This document shows, piece by piece, positions 1 to 9,744 of a DNA stretch of 39,813 nucleotides (position 1 is its first letter; every line of letters starts with the position of its first letter). Under the pieces are notes generated by a model. That model was given only the letters and a program-made list of their open reading frames with translations, did not search any database and was not told the origin of the DNA. The DNA lies in assembly GCA_009937255.1 (NCBI GenBank), contig JAACCT010000005.1:1-39813 (forward strand), in the 5' to 3' direction. The DNA comes from Dehalococcoidales bacterium (GTDB lineage: Bacteria > Chloroflexota > Dehalococcoidia > Lucifugimonadales > Lucifugimonadaceae). Position numbers and translations under genes: made by a program.

Positions 1-204
1 AAAAATAAACAAAAAGAATTAGAAATTAAAGGAGAACATGTTTCTCCTGATTTTGGTTCTCAAATAAGATCTTATGTAATGCATCCATATAAAATTGTCA
101 AAGATCATAGAACATCAATTGAAACTAGTGATATTGACTCAGTGCTTGATGGAGATATAGATATGTTTATAGAAGGATTTCTTATAAAAAATATTCAATC
201 TTAG
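1..204 (+). CDS. prfB: Peptide chain release factor 2, C-terminal part (truncated by window start)
   Basis: Frame 1 translation ...[55 protein letters not shown], matching the RF2 C-terminal signature ([20 protein letters not shown]...VLDGDIDxFIE); ends TAG at 202-204. Confidence 0.9.
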   Translation, partial: KNKQKELEIKGEHVSPDFGSQIRSYVMHPYKIVKDHRTSIETSDIDSVLDGDIDMFIEGFLIKNIQS

Positions 205-295
205 AGAATTAACTTATAGTAATAATTTTTCTTCATAAAATATTCATATTTATAATATAAAATTATATTAAGCAAAAATATAATAAGAAATAAAA

Positions 296-1957
296 ATGAT
301 TTCAAAATTAAAGTTTTATATATTTACACTAATAATTTTATTTATTTTTTCTTGTAGCTCAGATGAAGTTACTGAAGTAAATACATCAATGAGTAAAAGC
401 TCAAATGTTGCGCCAGGCCTAATGCAAGGTGAAAAAGACTATTCTAAACCTGCCGAAAATATTTTCAGAATAAATTTTTCTGATCCTCCCACATTTGATC
501 CACATTTAGTTACAGATACTACTTCAGCTTCAATAATTGTAGAAATCTTTTCTGGATTGGTCACTCTTAATAAAAAATTAGAAATAGTTCCTGATTTAGC
601 AGAATCTTGGAATGTTTCAGATGATGGAAAAACCTATACATTTACATTACGAGATGGAATTAAATTTTCTAATGGAGATGAAGTTACTGCAGAAGATTTT
701 AAGTGGTCTATAGAGAGAGCTGCTAATCCTGATACAGGATCTTATAATGCTGATGTTTATTTAGGAGATATTATAGGAATAAAAGAAGTAATTGAAAGTT
801 CAGGAGCAGTAAAAGAAGTTTCTGGGGTTACTGTTATTGATAAAAAAACATTAGAGATAAAAATTGATGCTCCTAAAACATATTTTTTAGCTAAGCTAAC
901 TTATCCTACTGCTTTTGTTCTAAGTAAAAAATACGTAGAATCACAAGGAGAAGATTGGATTGATAGTCCTGTTGGAACAGGTCCATTTATATTACAAGAA
1001 TATCAGATAGGTCAAATTTTAAAACTTAAAAGAAATGATCTTTATTGGAGTGAAAAATCTAAAGTTGATGGAGTAGTGATGAATTTAGCCGGTGGTGTAT
1101 CTATGGCAATGTATGAAAATGATGAGATAGATATAACAGGTGTAGGTCTTGCCGATTTAGAAAGAGTTAAAGATCCTAATGATCCCCTAAGTAAAGATTT
1201 AGTTGATGTTCCTCCACAATTTACAATTTCATATATTGGATTTAATGTAAATACACCTCCATTTGATGATTTAAATTTTAGGAAAGCTTTAACTCATGCT
1301 GTTGATAAGGAATTAATTGCAGAAAAAATTTATTCAGGTTTAACTAAACTGGCAAATACCATAATACCTCCTGGTTTTCCTGGATATAGTCCATCAGTTC
1401 AAGGACTTAAATTTGATGCAGAATTAGCAAAACGATATCTAGCAGAATCAAAATATTCAGATCCTTCTTCTAGACCTAGGATTATAATGACTATTCCTGG
1501 TACTGGAGGTTCTCCTGGGTTGGATACAGAAGTCATTTCTGACATGTGGAAAGAAACACTTGGAGTAGAAGTTGAAATTCAACAAGTTGAATGGGCTACT
1601 TACTTACAAGATATGAACAGAAAAAGATTGCAGGTTTGGGCAGGTTCCGGTTGGCAAGCTGACTATCCAGATCCCCAAGATTTTATTGATGTACTTTTTC
1701 ATAGTGAGTCAGACGTAAATCATGGAAATTATATTAATCCTGCAGTTGATAAGCTTATACTAGAGGCTAGAACTGAAATAGATGAAAATAGAAGATTCCT
1801 TTTATATAATGAAGCAGAACAAAAAGTTGTAGATGATGCTGCAATTTTACCTTTATGGTTTGATACGGATGGTTATGCTTTGGTAAAGCCATGGGTGAAA
1901 GGTTATGAATTTACTTCTATAATTGTTCCAAAATATAAAGATTTATATATAGAATAA
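296..1957 (+). CDS. ABC transporter, peptide/oligopeptide substrate-binding lipoprotein (SBP family 5)
   Basis: Lipobox-like FIFSCSS at N-terminus; SBP_bac_5 features (DPPTFDPHLVTDTTS, LAESWNVSDDGKTYTFTLRDGIKFSNGDEVTAEDF). Confidence 0.92.
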   Translation: MISKLKFYIFTLIILFIFSCSSDEVTEVNTSMSKSSNVAPGLMQGEKDYSKPAENIFRINFSDPPTFDPHLVTDTTSASIIVEIFSGLVTLNKKLEIVPDLAESWNVSDDGKTYTFTLRDGIKFSNGDEVTAEDFKWSIERAANPDTGSYNADVYLGDIIGIKEVIESSGAVKEVSGVTVIDKKTLEIKIDAPKTYFLAKLTYPTAFVLSKKYVESQGEDWIDSPVGTGPFILQEYQIGQILKLKRNDLYWSEKSKVDGVVMNLAGGVSMAMYENDEIDITGVGLADLERVKDPNDPLSKDLVDVPPQFTISYIGFNVNTPPFDDLNFRKALTHAVDKELIAEKIYSGLTKLANTIIPPGFPGYSPSVQGLKFDAELAKRYLAESKYSDPSSRPRIIMTIPGTGGSPGLDTEVISDMWKETLGVEVEIQQVEWATYLQDMNRKRLQVWAGSGWQADYPDPQDFIDVLFHSESDVNHGNYINPAVDKLILEARTEIDENRRFLLYNEAEQKVVDDAAILPLWFDTDGYALVKPWVKGYEFTSIIVPKYKDLYIE

Positions 1958-2002
1958 TAATTTACTTTTTCATTTGAAAATATAAATTATTATAAGTATG
2001 TT

Positions 2003-2932
2003 ATGTTAAATTATATTTTACGAAGAATTTTTTGGATGCCAATCTTACTTTTATTGGTATCTCTTATTGTTTTTTTTCTTGGAGTTTATGGACCAGGAGA
2101 TCCAGTAGAAGTTCAATTGGGTAATAATTTCGATGAACAATCTGCTAATAGAATTCGTGAAAAAATGGGTTTGAATGATCCTTTTTTTATACAATGGGCA
2201 AATTATATAGGTAATGCATTAACTGGAGATTTTCGGGAATCTTATGTTTTCAAAAATAGATCTGTATCTGAGTTATTATTACCAAAATTAATAGTTTCTG
2301 CAAAATTAAATTTAATTTCTTTTGGGATTGCATTGGCTGTTGGAATTCCTTTAGGTTTTTATGCTGCAATAAATTATGGGAATCCTAAAGATCCTTTAGT
2401 TGTTATTTTTGCTTTGATCTTTTACGCCATGCCAGTATTTTTTACAGCTCCGTTTTTGATTTTAATTTTTGCTCTCCAGCTAGATTTGGTTCCTGTTTCG
2501 GGATGGGGAGGTATATTTGATAAAAGAATTATACTTCCAGCTTTAACTATTGGAATTCCTGGTGCTGCAGTTTTTGTGAGATTAATTAGATCTTCTATGA
2601 TTGAAGTTTTAGATACTGACTATATTAAACTAGCTCGTGCTAAAGGTGTAAGTGAAAATATGGTTTTATGGAAACATGCGTTTAGAAATGCGCTTCTTCC
2701 TGTAGTCACTATTATGGGTTTTTCTTTGGCTGGACTATTTGGAGGATCTCTAATAGTTGAGTTACTCTTTGGAATTCCTGGAATTGGTAGAATCTCGCTC
2801 GATTCAGTATATTCAAGAGATTATCCTGTTATTATGGCTATTGTACTTATAGGATCAAGCGCTTTGGTAATAGCAAATCTAATTATTGATTTTGTTTATA
2901 CATTAATTGATCCTAGAATAGGTATGGAATGA
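2003..2932 (+). CDS. dppB: Peptide ABC transporter permease (DppB/OppB type)
   Basis: MLNYILRRIFWMPILLLLVSLIVFFL...; permease EAA-type loop DTDYIKLARAKGVSENMVLWKHAFRNALLPVVT; downstream of the SBP. Confidence 0.92.
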   Translation: MLNYILRRIFWMPILLLLVSLIVFFLGVYGPGDPVEVQLGNNFDEQSANRIREKMGLNDPFFIQWANYIGNALTGDFRESYVFKNRSVSELLLPKLIVSAKLNLISFGIALAVGIPLGFYAAINYGNPKDPLVVIFALIFYAMPVFFTAPFLILIFALQLDLVPVSGWGGIFDKRIILPALTIGIPGAAVFVRLIRSSMIEVLDTDYIKLARAKGVSENMVLWKHAFRNALLPVVTIMGFSLAGLFGGSLIVELLFGIPGIGRISLDSVYSRDYPVIMAIVLIGSSALVIANLIIDFVYTLIDPRIGME

Positions 2933-3885
2933 TGAATAATAATCCAAAGAATTTATCTTCAACTAAATTATTTCTCCTTAATTTCAGTAGAAAAAAACTT
3001 GGAGTTATTTGCTTGATTCTTGTTTCTGCTATTTATTTAATAGGTATATTCGCTCCACTTTTAGCACCATATGACTATTCAGAGACTAATTTATTAAAAA
3101 CTCAGTCTGGTCCTGATTTAGAAAATTTATTGGGAACGGATAGGCTTGGTAGAGATATTTTGTCTAGAGTTATCTGGGGTATACAAACTACGGTAATTGT
3201 TACTATCACTGGCCTACTTACAGGCTCTTTATTTTTAGGTTTATTTTTGGGATTACTTGCTGGATATTATAGGGGGATATTCGATTTTGTAGTTATGAGA
3301 ACAGGAGAATTAGTATCTTCTTTCCCTGATATTTTATTAATTATTTTATTAGCTGCAACTTTACGTCCAAGGATAACTAATATTTTTTATTCTATTGAAG
3401 ATAATTTAAATATTTCAGGTTTGGTTAGTAGTGGAATTATTGACTATTTAGTTATAGGAATAGCGTTATTACCATTGAGCTGGTTTGGAACTATGAGATT
3501 AATTAGAGCACAAGTTTTTAGTATACGAAATGTAGATTATGTTCAGTCAGCTAGAACGTCTGGAGCAAGTACATTTAGAATTGTTACAAGGCATGTATTG
3601 CCAAATGTTATAGCTCCATTAATTGTTACTGCAACATTTGGTTTAGGTGCAGTAGCATTATCTGAGGTAATACTTTCATTTTTTGGCTTAGGAGTTCAGC
3701 CTCCAAGACCTAGTTTAGGAGCAATGCTAGCGGATGTTTCAGGTAGAGGAGGTTCAAGTGTTTCAGTATTAACAAGTCACCCAGAACAGTTATTATCACC
3801 AATCATTATTATTTGGATTATGATATTTTGCTGGAATATCATTGGAGACGCTTTAACTGATATATTAAATCCAAGGAAGAATTAA
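2929..3885 (+). CDS. dppC: Peptide ABC transporter permease (DppC/OppC type)
   Basis: LLGTDRLGRDILSRVIWG motif; VDYVQSARTSGASTFRIVTRHVLPNVIAPLIV; start overlaps the dppB stop (ATGA). Confidence 0.92.
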   Translation: MMNNNPKNLSSTKLFLLNFSRKKLGVICLILVSAIYLIGIFAPLLAPYDYSETNLLKTQSGPDLENLLGTDRLGRDILSRVIWGIQTTVIVTITGLLTGSLFLGLFLGLLAGYYRGIFDFVVMRTGELVSSFPDILLIILLAATLRPRITNIFYSIEDNLNISGLVSSGIIDYLVIGIALLPLSWFGTMRLIRAQVFSIRNVDYVQSARTSGASTFRIVTRHVLPNVIAPLIVTATFGLGAVALSEVILSFFGLGVQPPRPSLGAMLADVSGRGGSSVSVLTSHPEQLLSPIIIIWIMIFCWNIIGDALTDILNPRKN

Positions 3886-3888
3886 AAC

Positions 3889-3945
3889 TACACGTTTTAG
3901 ATAAACTACAACGTGTACACTAATACGTGTAAGGAGTATAAAATG
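3889..3945 (+). promoter_or_regulatory. Heptamer repeats overlapping the ggt translation-initiation region
   Basis: TACACGT (3889-3895), ACGTGTA (3911-3917), ACGTGTA (3925-3931), the last abutting AAGGAG and ATG 3943. Confidence 0.5.
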
Positions 3946-5556
3946 ACATTTTTTTCATCTAGACGTTCTACTGTACATGGAACAAATGGAGGAGTTGCTA
4001 CTAGTCAACCAATAGCATCTCAAGTAGGTATTGATGTGTTAAAAGCTGGAGGTAATGCTGTAGATGCAGCCGTTACAATGGCTTCTACATTAGGGGTTGT
4101 AGAACCAATGTCTACTGGGATAGGTGGAGATATTTTTGCTTTAATTTGGGACCCAAATACTGAAAAAATAAGTTCATTTAACGGTTCAGGAACATCTTCT
4201 AGAAATTCTAATCCTCAAGAATTAATTGATAAAGGTTTAAGTACAATTCCAACTGAAGGGAAATATGCGCCATATTCTGTATCAGTTCCTGGTTCAGCAA
4301 ATGGATGGGAAGAGATTCTAAGAAAATTTGGGACAATTTCTTTATCAGACTCTCTAACTCCAGGGATCAAGTTGGCTGAAGAAGGATATCCTGTAAGTAA
4401 ACTAATATCTTGGCAATGGAAAGAAAATGTAGAAAAATTAATGTATAGAAAATCTGGTGCTGAATTATTAAAAAATCAAAAAGCTCCAGATGAAGGTGAA
4501 ATAATTAAATTAACCACGCTAGCTGAGTCTATGAATGAAATTTCTAAATATGGTTCAAAAGTAATTTATGAAGGATCAATTTCTAAGAAAATTTCAGATT
4601 TTATTCAATCAGAAGGAGGCTGGCTTGATGAAAAAGACCTATCAGATTACCAATCTTTTTGGACGGATCCTATAAAAACTAATTATAGAGGTTATGACGT
4701 TTTTGAATGTCCTCCAAATGGAGATGGATTAGCAGCTTTAATTGCACTAAATATTATTGAAAATATAGATTTTAAAAAAATAAAACATGGTAGTAGTGAA
4801 TTTTATCATTACTTAATTGAATCAATGAAGTTAGGTTTTTCAGATGCATTATGGCATGTGACTGACCCTGAGAAAAATGATATTCCAATTGATCAATTAT
4901 TATCAAAACAATATTCTAAAGAAAGATTTGATCTTATAAATCCTAAAAATATAATGAGCCAAGTTTCACATAATACTTTTGATACAAATGGTGACACTGT
5001 TTATATTACTGCAATTGATGGGAATGGAATGGGATGTTCTCTAATAAACTCTACATTCCAGTCTTTTGGTTCAGGTTTAGTCGTTCCAGGCACAGGAATA
5101 GCTTTACAAAATAGAGGAGCATTATTTAGTTTAGATAAATCACATCCAAACTTTTTAGAACCTAATATGAGACCTTTCCATACAATTATTCCTTGCATGC
5201 TTACAAAGGATAATAAATTATTTTCTTCATTTGGTGTAATGGGCGGATTTCAACAACCACAAGGTCACTTGCAAGTAATTTCTAATATTGTTGATTATGG
5301 ACTTGGAGCTCAAGAGGCTTTAGATGCATTAAGATTTTCATTAGATGTTGATGATATGAAAACAATTTCATTGGAGGAAGATTTAGATTATTCGATTGTT
5401 AAGGATTTAGAGAGCAAAGGTCATTTAGTTGAAGTTGTAAAAGGCAATGAAAGAATAAAATTTGGCGGAGCTCAAATTGCATTATATAATTCTAAAACAG
5501 GAGTAATATCACTTGGTACAGAGCCTAGAAAAGATGGATCTGCACTAGCTTATTAA
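3943..5556 (+). CDS. ggt: Gamma-glutamyltranspeptidase family Ntn-hydrolase
   Basis: ORF 3913-5556; preferred start ATG 3943 behind AAGGAG. GGT motifs [28 protein letters not shown] and catalytic-region [25 protein letters not shown] near the C-terminus. Confidence 0.9.
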   Translation: MTFFSSRRSTVHGTNGGVATSQPIASQVGIDVLKAGGNAVDAAVTMASTLGVVEPMSTGIGGDIFALIWDPNTEKISSFNGSGTSSRNSNPQELIDKGLSTIPTEGKYAPYSVSVPGSANGWEEILRKFGTISLSDSLTPGIKLAEEGYPVSKLISWQWKENVEKLMYRKSGAELLKNQKAPDEGEIIKLTTLAESMNEISKYGSKVIYEGSISKKISDFIQSEGGWLDEKDLSDYQSFWTDPIKTNYRGYDVFECPPNGDGLAALIALNIIENIDFKKIKHGSSEFYHYLIESMKLGFSDALWHVTDPEKNDIPIDQLLSKQYSKERFDLINPKNIMSQVSHNTFDTNGDTVYITAIDGNGMGCSLINSTFQSFGSGLVVPGTGIALQNRGALFSLDKSHPNFLEPNMRPFHTIIPCMLTKDNKLFSSFGVMGGFQQPQGHLQVISNIVDYGLGAQEALDALRFSLDVDDMKTISLEEDLDYSIVKDLESKGHLVEVVKGNERIKFGGAQIALYNSKTGVISLGTEPRKDGSALAY

Positions 5557-5596
5557 GTTATACTGGAGAGTCGAAAATAAATTTGGGAGTATTTTT

Positions 5597-6688
5597 ATGG
5601 GTCAAATTAATGTAGCAATAATTGGAGTTGGAAACTGTGCGTCTTCTTTAGTTCAAGGAATAAATAAATATTCTGAAATTGAAAGTAATGAAGTTAAAGT
5701 TCCAGGTTTAATGCATAATGTTTTAGGTGGTTATTCTATTGGGGATGTAAATATAGTTGCAGCATTTGACGTAGATAAAGACAAAGTAGGTAAAGATTTA
5801 TCCGAAGCAATATTTACAAATAATAACAACGCTTTGAAATTTCATGAAGTTCCTAAATGCGGAGTGACTGTTGATAGAGGAATGACTCATGATGGAGTTG
5901 GAGAATACTTATCAGACATTATTGAAATTGAAAAAGATAAAGAAAATTCTGGTTCTCAAACAGCAGATATAGTTCAAATACTTAGGGACAGAAAAGTAGA
6001 TGTTGTTATAAATTATCTACCTGTTGGATCAGAGCAAGCTACTAAATGGTATGTTGAGCAAGTTCTTGCAGCAGGCTGTGGTTTTGTTAATTGCATACCA
6101 GTATTTATAGCCAAAGAAGAATATTGGCAAAAAAGATTTTCTGATAAAGGGTTACCAATTGTTGGAGATGATATTAAAAGTCAAGTAGGCGCTACAATTA
6201 TCCACAGAGTTTTAGCTAGACTTTTTGAGGATAGAGGGGTAAGACTAGATAGAACTTATCAACTTAATTTTGGAGGAAATACTGATTTCTTAAACATGCT
6301 TGAAAGATCAAGACTTAAAAGTAAAAAAATCTCTAAAACTAATGCAGTTCAATCTCAGCTTGAAAAAGAATTGCCAACAGATGATGTCCATATTGGACCA
6401 TCTGATCATGTGCCTTGGTTAGAAGATAGAAAATGGGCATATATTAGATTAGAAGGAACTTCCTGGGGAGATGTCCCTTTGAATGTTGAACTTAAATTAG
6501 AAGTGGAAGATAGTCCTAACTCAGCAGGTGTTGCAATAGATGCAATTAGATGTGCAAAAATTGCAATAGATAAAGGTATTTCTGGAGCTATAGATGCCCC
6601 TAGTGCATATTTTATGAAGTCTCCTCCAAATCAAATGAGAGACGATGATGCAAGAAAAGCTGTTGAGGATTTTTCAGGTATAGAATAA
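5597..6688 (+). CDS. ino1: Inositol-3-phosphate synthase (actinobacterial/archaeal type)
   Basis: [16 protein letters not shown]...; [64 protein letters not shown]. Confidence 0.92.
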   Translation: MGQINVAIIGVGNCASSLVQGINKYSEIESNEVKVPGLMHNVLGGYSIGDVNIVAAFDVDKDKVGKDLSEAIFTNNNNALKFHEVPKCGVTVDRGMTHDGVGEYLSDIIEIEKDKENSGSQTADIVQILRDRKVDVVINYLPVGSEQATKWYVEQVLAAGCGFVNCIPVFIAKEEYWQKRFSDKGLPIVGDDIKSQVGATIIHRVLARLFEDRGVRLDRTYQLNFGGNTDFLNMLERSRLKSKKISKTNAVQSQLEKELPTDDVHIGPSDHVPWLEDRKWAYIRLEGTSWGDVPLNVELKLEVEDSPNSAGVAIDAIRCAKIAIDKGISGAIDAPSAYFMKSPPNQMRDDDARKAVEDFSGIE

Positions 6689-6695
6689 AAGTAAA

Positions 6696-7844
6696 TTGAA
6701 AATCGCTATCTGTTCTCCATATGATTTCTCTTTCCCAGGAGGTGTAAAATCTCATATTTTAGATTTTTCTAAAGAATTAATTAATGAAGGGCATGAAGTT
6801 ACTATTTTTGCTCCATTTTCTAATGAAAATCTACAAGAAATAAAATCTTTTAATTTTTTTAATTTAGGAAAAACTTTAGCTTTTACCTTTTTAGGAGCTA
6901 AATCAAGAATAACTTTAAATATATTTAAGATAATTTCTTGTATCAATTTTATAAAAAAAAATAATTTTGATATCGTTCATCTACATGAGCCATTAACTCC
7001 TTCTCAGATAATTATTAATTTATTTATAAATAAAAATAAATTAATAGGAACATTTCATTCTTATAGTGAAAGAAAAAATCCTGTATATATATTATTCAAT
7101 AAAATCCTTTCTTATTTTATTAATAGACTTTCAATTAAAATTTGTGTGTCTAAATTTTCTGAACTTTACATAAAAAAATATTTTTCTTTTGATTCAATAA
7201 TAATTCCTAATGGAATAAATATTAATAATTTTTCTAAATCAACTAATATTCCAAAAGAACTTGATAATAACTCTAAAAAAATACTATTTGTAGGTAGATT
7301 TGATGAGGAAAGAAAAGGATTCAAAATTCTTTTGAAAAGTTTTCTCAATCTTAAAAAGTTTTTTGTTGATCTGAATTTAATTGTTGCAGGCCCCGGAAAT
7401 AAAAATAAATTAAAAAAATATTTTCTTCCTCCAAATTTTGATAATGATATAGTGTTTTTAGGTAATATCTCTCAAGATAAACTCCCTGATTATTATAAAA
7501 ATGTTGATTTAGTTTGTGCTCCTTCCATTGCTAATGAATCTTTTGGTATTATTTTGTTAGAAGCAATGGCTGCAGGATCAGTCTTAATTGCATCATCAAT
7601 AGAAAGCTATAAATATTTATTAGAAAAAAATAATTATGGGTTTGTTTACAATTCAAATTCTCATGAAGAATTAGGCATTTTAATTAAAAAAATCCTTTCT
7701 AATGAACTTTCAACAGACGAAAATATCAAAAATGGTTTAAAAAATGTTCAAAATTACTCTTGGGAAAAATTAGTTTCTGAAATAATAAATATATACAACA
7801 ATTTATTATTAAAAAATATTGGAAAAAATAAGAACAATAATTAG
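6696..7844 (+). CDS. GT4-family glycosyltransferase, PimA-like (phosphatidylinositol mannosyltransferase candidate)
   Basis: TTG start. CSPYDFSFPGGVKSHILDFSKEL, FDIVHLHEPLTPS, GTFHSYSERK, IIIPNGININNFS and SFGIILLEAMAAG resemble recalled PimA motifs (CPYSFDVPGGVQSHVL, DVLHLHEPNAPS, ATFHTS, EIPNGVDVDSF). Confidence 0.8.
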   Translation: MKIAICSPYDFSFPGGVKSHILDFSKELINEGHEVTIFAPFSNENLQEIKSFNFFNLGKTLAFTFLGAKSRITLNIFKIISCINFIKKNNFDIVHLHEPLTPSQIIINLFINKNKLIGTFHSYSERKNPVYILFNKILSYFINRLSIKICVSKFSELYIKKYFSFDSIIIPNGININNFSKSTNIPKELDNNSKKILFVGRFDEERKGFKILLKSFLNLKKFFVDLNLIVAGPGNKNKLKKYFLPPNFDNDIVFLGNISQDKLPDYYKNVDLVCAPSIANESFGIILLEAMAAGSVLIASSIESYKYLLEKNNYGFVYNSNSHEELGILIKKILSNELSTDENIKNGLKNVQNYSWEKLVSEIINIYNNLLLKNIGKNKNNN

Positions 7845-8409
7845 AACTTATACAAGAGATTTGTATGAAAACCCTATATCAAAGATTTTAATTAAATTAG
7901 GATTTACTCCTAATACAATTACGATGTTGGGTTTATTTATTACTATATTCGGATCTTTGTTTATTTATAATGGAGAATTTTTTATAGGTGGAATAATTGT
8001 AGCTTTTGGTACTATATTAGACTCTATTGATGGTGCAATGGCTAGGCTTTCTAAAAATGAATCAGTATTTGGGAATCTATTAGATTCAGTGATTGATAGA
8101 TATGGAGAAGCAACAATATTTATTGGATTATTAGGATATTACTTGTTTAATTCTCTTGATAAGACAGCTGTGTTTTTATGTGTAGTTTCTTTACTATGTT
8201 CTCAATTGATTAGTTATATTAGAGCTAAAAGCGAAAGCCTTCAAATAGAAAATAGAGCAGGTTTTTTTACTAGAGTTGAAAGATCTATTATCCTAATAAT
8301 TTTTTTACTTATTTCACAACCTATTATTGCACTATATATTTTGGCATTTGGTACATTTACTGGTTCAATATGGAGACTTATTGTAGGTTTGAAAAATGCG
8401 AAAGTTTAG
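7819..8409 (+). CDS. CDP-alcohol phosphatidyltransferase (phosphatidylinositol-phosphate synthase candidate)
   Basis: Family motif DSIDGAMARLSKNESVFGNLLDSVID (DxxDGxxAR...GxxxDxxxD); multiple hydrophobic segments; overlaps the end of the PimA-like gene; TTG start. Confidence 0.85.
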   Translation: MEKIRTIIRTYTRDLYENPISKILIKLGFTPNTITMLGLFITIFGSLFIYNGEFFIGGIIVAFGTILDSIDGAMARLSKNESVFGNLLDSVIDRYGEATIFIGLLGYYLFNSLDKTAVFLCVVSLLCSQLISYIRAKSESLQIENRAGFFTRVERSIILIIFLLISQPIIALYILAFGTFTGSIWRLIVGLKNAKV

Positions 8410-9619
8410 CCTTTTTATTTTAGCTTTCTTTATATTCTTTTCCCAAAATAGTTTCGTTTTAAATGCGGAAACTAATGATAGTTTTAAAATTGAAACTATA
8501 GACCATTTAATCGATTTTCCTGAAAAAATCTCTTTTTTATTTACAGGTACAACCAAAAAGAAAATTGATGATATTAAAGTTAATTTTAAAACTGGAGATA
8601 GAAAAACATTGCAATATGGATATATGGATTTTGAAACTAATGATAATAAAGTTTCAGGAGTTATGGATTTTAGAATAAATACTACTAATGGTTATATCCC
8701 TCCAGGCTCTACTATTACCTGGAATATAATTGTTTATTTTGAAGATGGTTCTCAATTTTCATCTGAAAACAATGAATTTATAATGCTAGATACGAGATTT
8801 GATGATTGGGATTCTATAGAAGGGGAATATATTACTATTTACTATAGATATTCTAAGAGTAGAGCAAAAACTTTACTTGAAGAGTGTGAATTTTTAATAA
8901 AAGATATGGAAGCTATTGTAGGAAAAACAGAAGATAAGATAGCTCTTACTTTATATAATAATTATGCTGAAATGATAGAAGCTGTAAGATCTAAATCTAA
9001 AACTTCAGATAGAGAACTTATCACTGCAGGACAAGCCTTTGATGAATCAAGTGTAGTTTTAGTTTTGGCAGGAAGAAGTGATATTGGAACATCTACTCAT
9101 GAGATAATGCATATTTTAGTAGGAAGAGCTACTGATGGATCTATAAACTTACCATTATGGTTGAATGAAGGTCTAGCTGAATATGCGAATAGAGATAAAA
9201 CTGTAAGCTATGATTTATATTTAGAATGGGGTATTGGTACTAACCAATTAAAACCTTTAAGCCAATTACGAACGTTTCCTGGAGATCCTAAATTAACACT
9301 TGTTTCTTACGGTCAATCAAGAAGTGTAGTCAGATACATGATAGATAATTATGGTCAGGAAAAAATGTATATTTTATTAAATAATTTATCTCAAGGAATG
9401 ACTATAGATGAAGCTTTATTGGATAGTTATGGATTTGAACTTAGTACTTTAGATTCAAATTGGAGAGACACTATTGGTGCAGGGCCATATAAATCTAGAG
9501 AAAATGCTGTAATTGAAGTAAAAATTTCAGATCCTAATTCGTGCACTTCTAACAATCTATTGCTTTTTTTGCCTTTATTGTTCATATTTTGGATTAAAAG
9601 TTACGGTAAGTTACTATAA
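8396..9619 (+). CDS. Secreted, C-terminally anchored gluzincin (peptidase MA-like) metalloprotease
   Basis: Signal peptide MRKFSLFILAFFIFFSQNSFVLNA; STHEIMHILVGRATDGSINLPLWLNEGLAEYANR (HExxH...E); C-terminal hydrophobic segment LLLFLPLLFIFWI. Confidence 0.82.
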   Translation: MRKFSLFILAFFIFFSQNSFVLNAETNDSFKIETIDHLIDFPEKISFLFTGTTKKKIDDIKVNFKTGDRKTLQYGYMDFETNDNKVSGVMDFRINTTNGYIPPGSTITWNIIVYFEDGSQFSSENNEFIMLDTRFDDWDSIEGEYITIYYRYSKSRAKTLLEECEFLIKDMEAIVGKTEDKIALTLYNNYAEMIEAVRSKSKTSDRELITAGQAFDESSVVLVLAGRSDIGTSTHEIMHILVGRATDGSINLPLWLNEGLAEYANRDKTVSYDLYLEWGIGTNQLKPLSQLRTFPGDPKLTLVSYGQSRSVVRYMIDNYGQEKMYILLNNLSQGMTIDEALLDSYGFELSTLDSNWRDTIGAGPYKSRENAVIEVKISDPNSCTSNNLLLFLPLLFIFWIKSYGKLL

Positions 9620-9630
9620 ATATAAAAATT

Positions 9631-9679
9631 TGTTACATATTTGACACATTTATTTAACAAATGACACATAGATGTAACA
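9631..9679. promoter_or_regulatory. Inverted-repeat operator candidate upstream of amtB (GlnR-box-like)
   Basis: GTTAC-n6-GACAC (9632-9647) and inverted copy GACAC-n6-GTAAC (9663-9678), 11-bp half-site spacing; outer arms TGTTACAT / ATGTAACA. Confidence 0.5.
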
Positions 9680-9744
9680 GAAAAAAAATATAAACCTCTT
9701 AGTTTAAGGAAATAATATTAAACATTACTTAAAAGGAGGGATTT

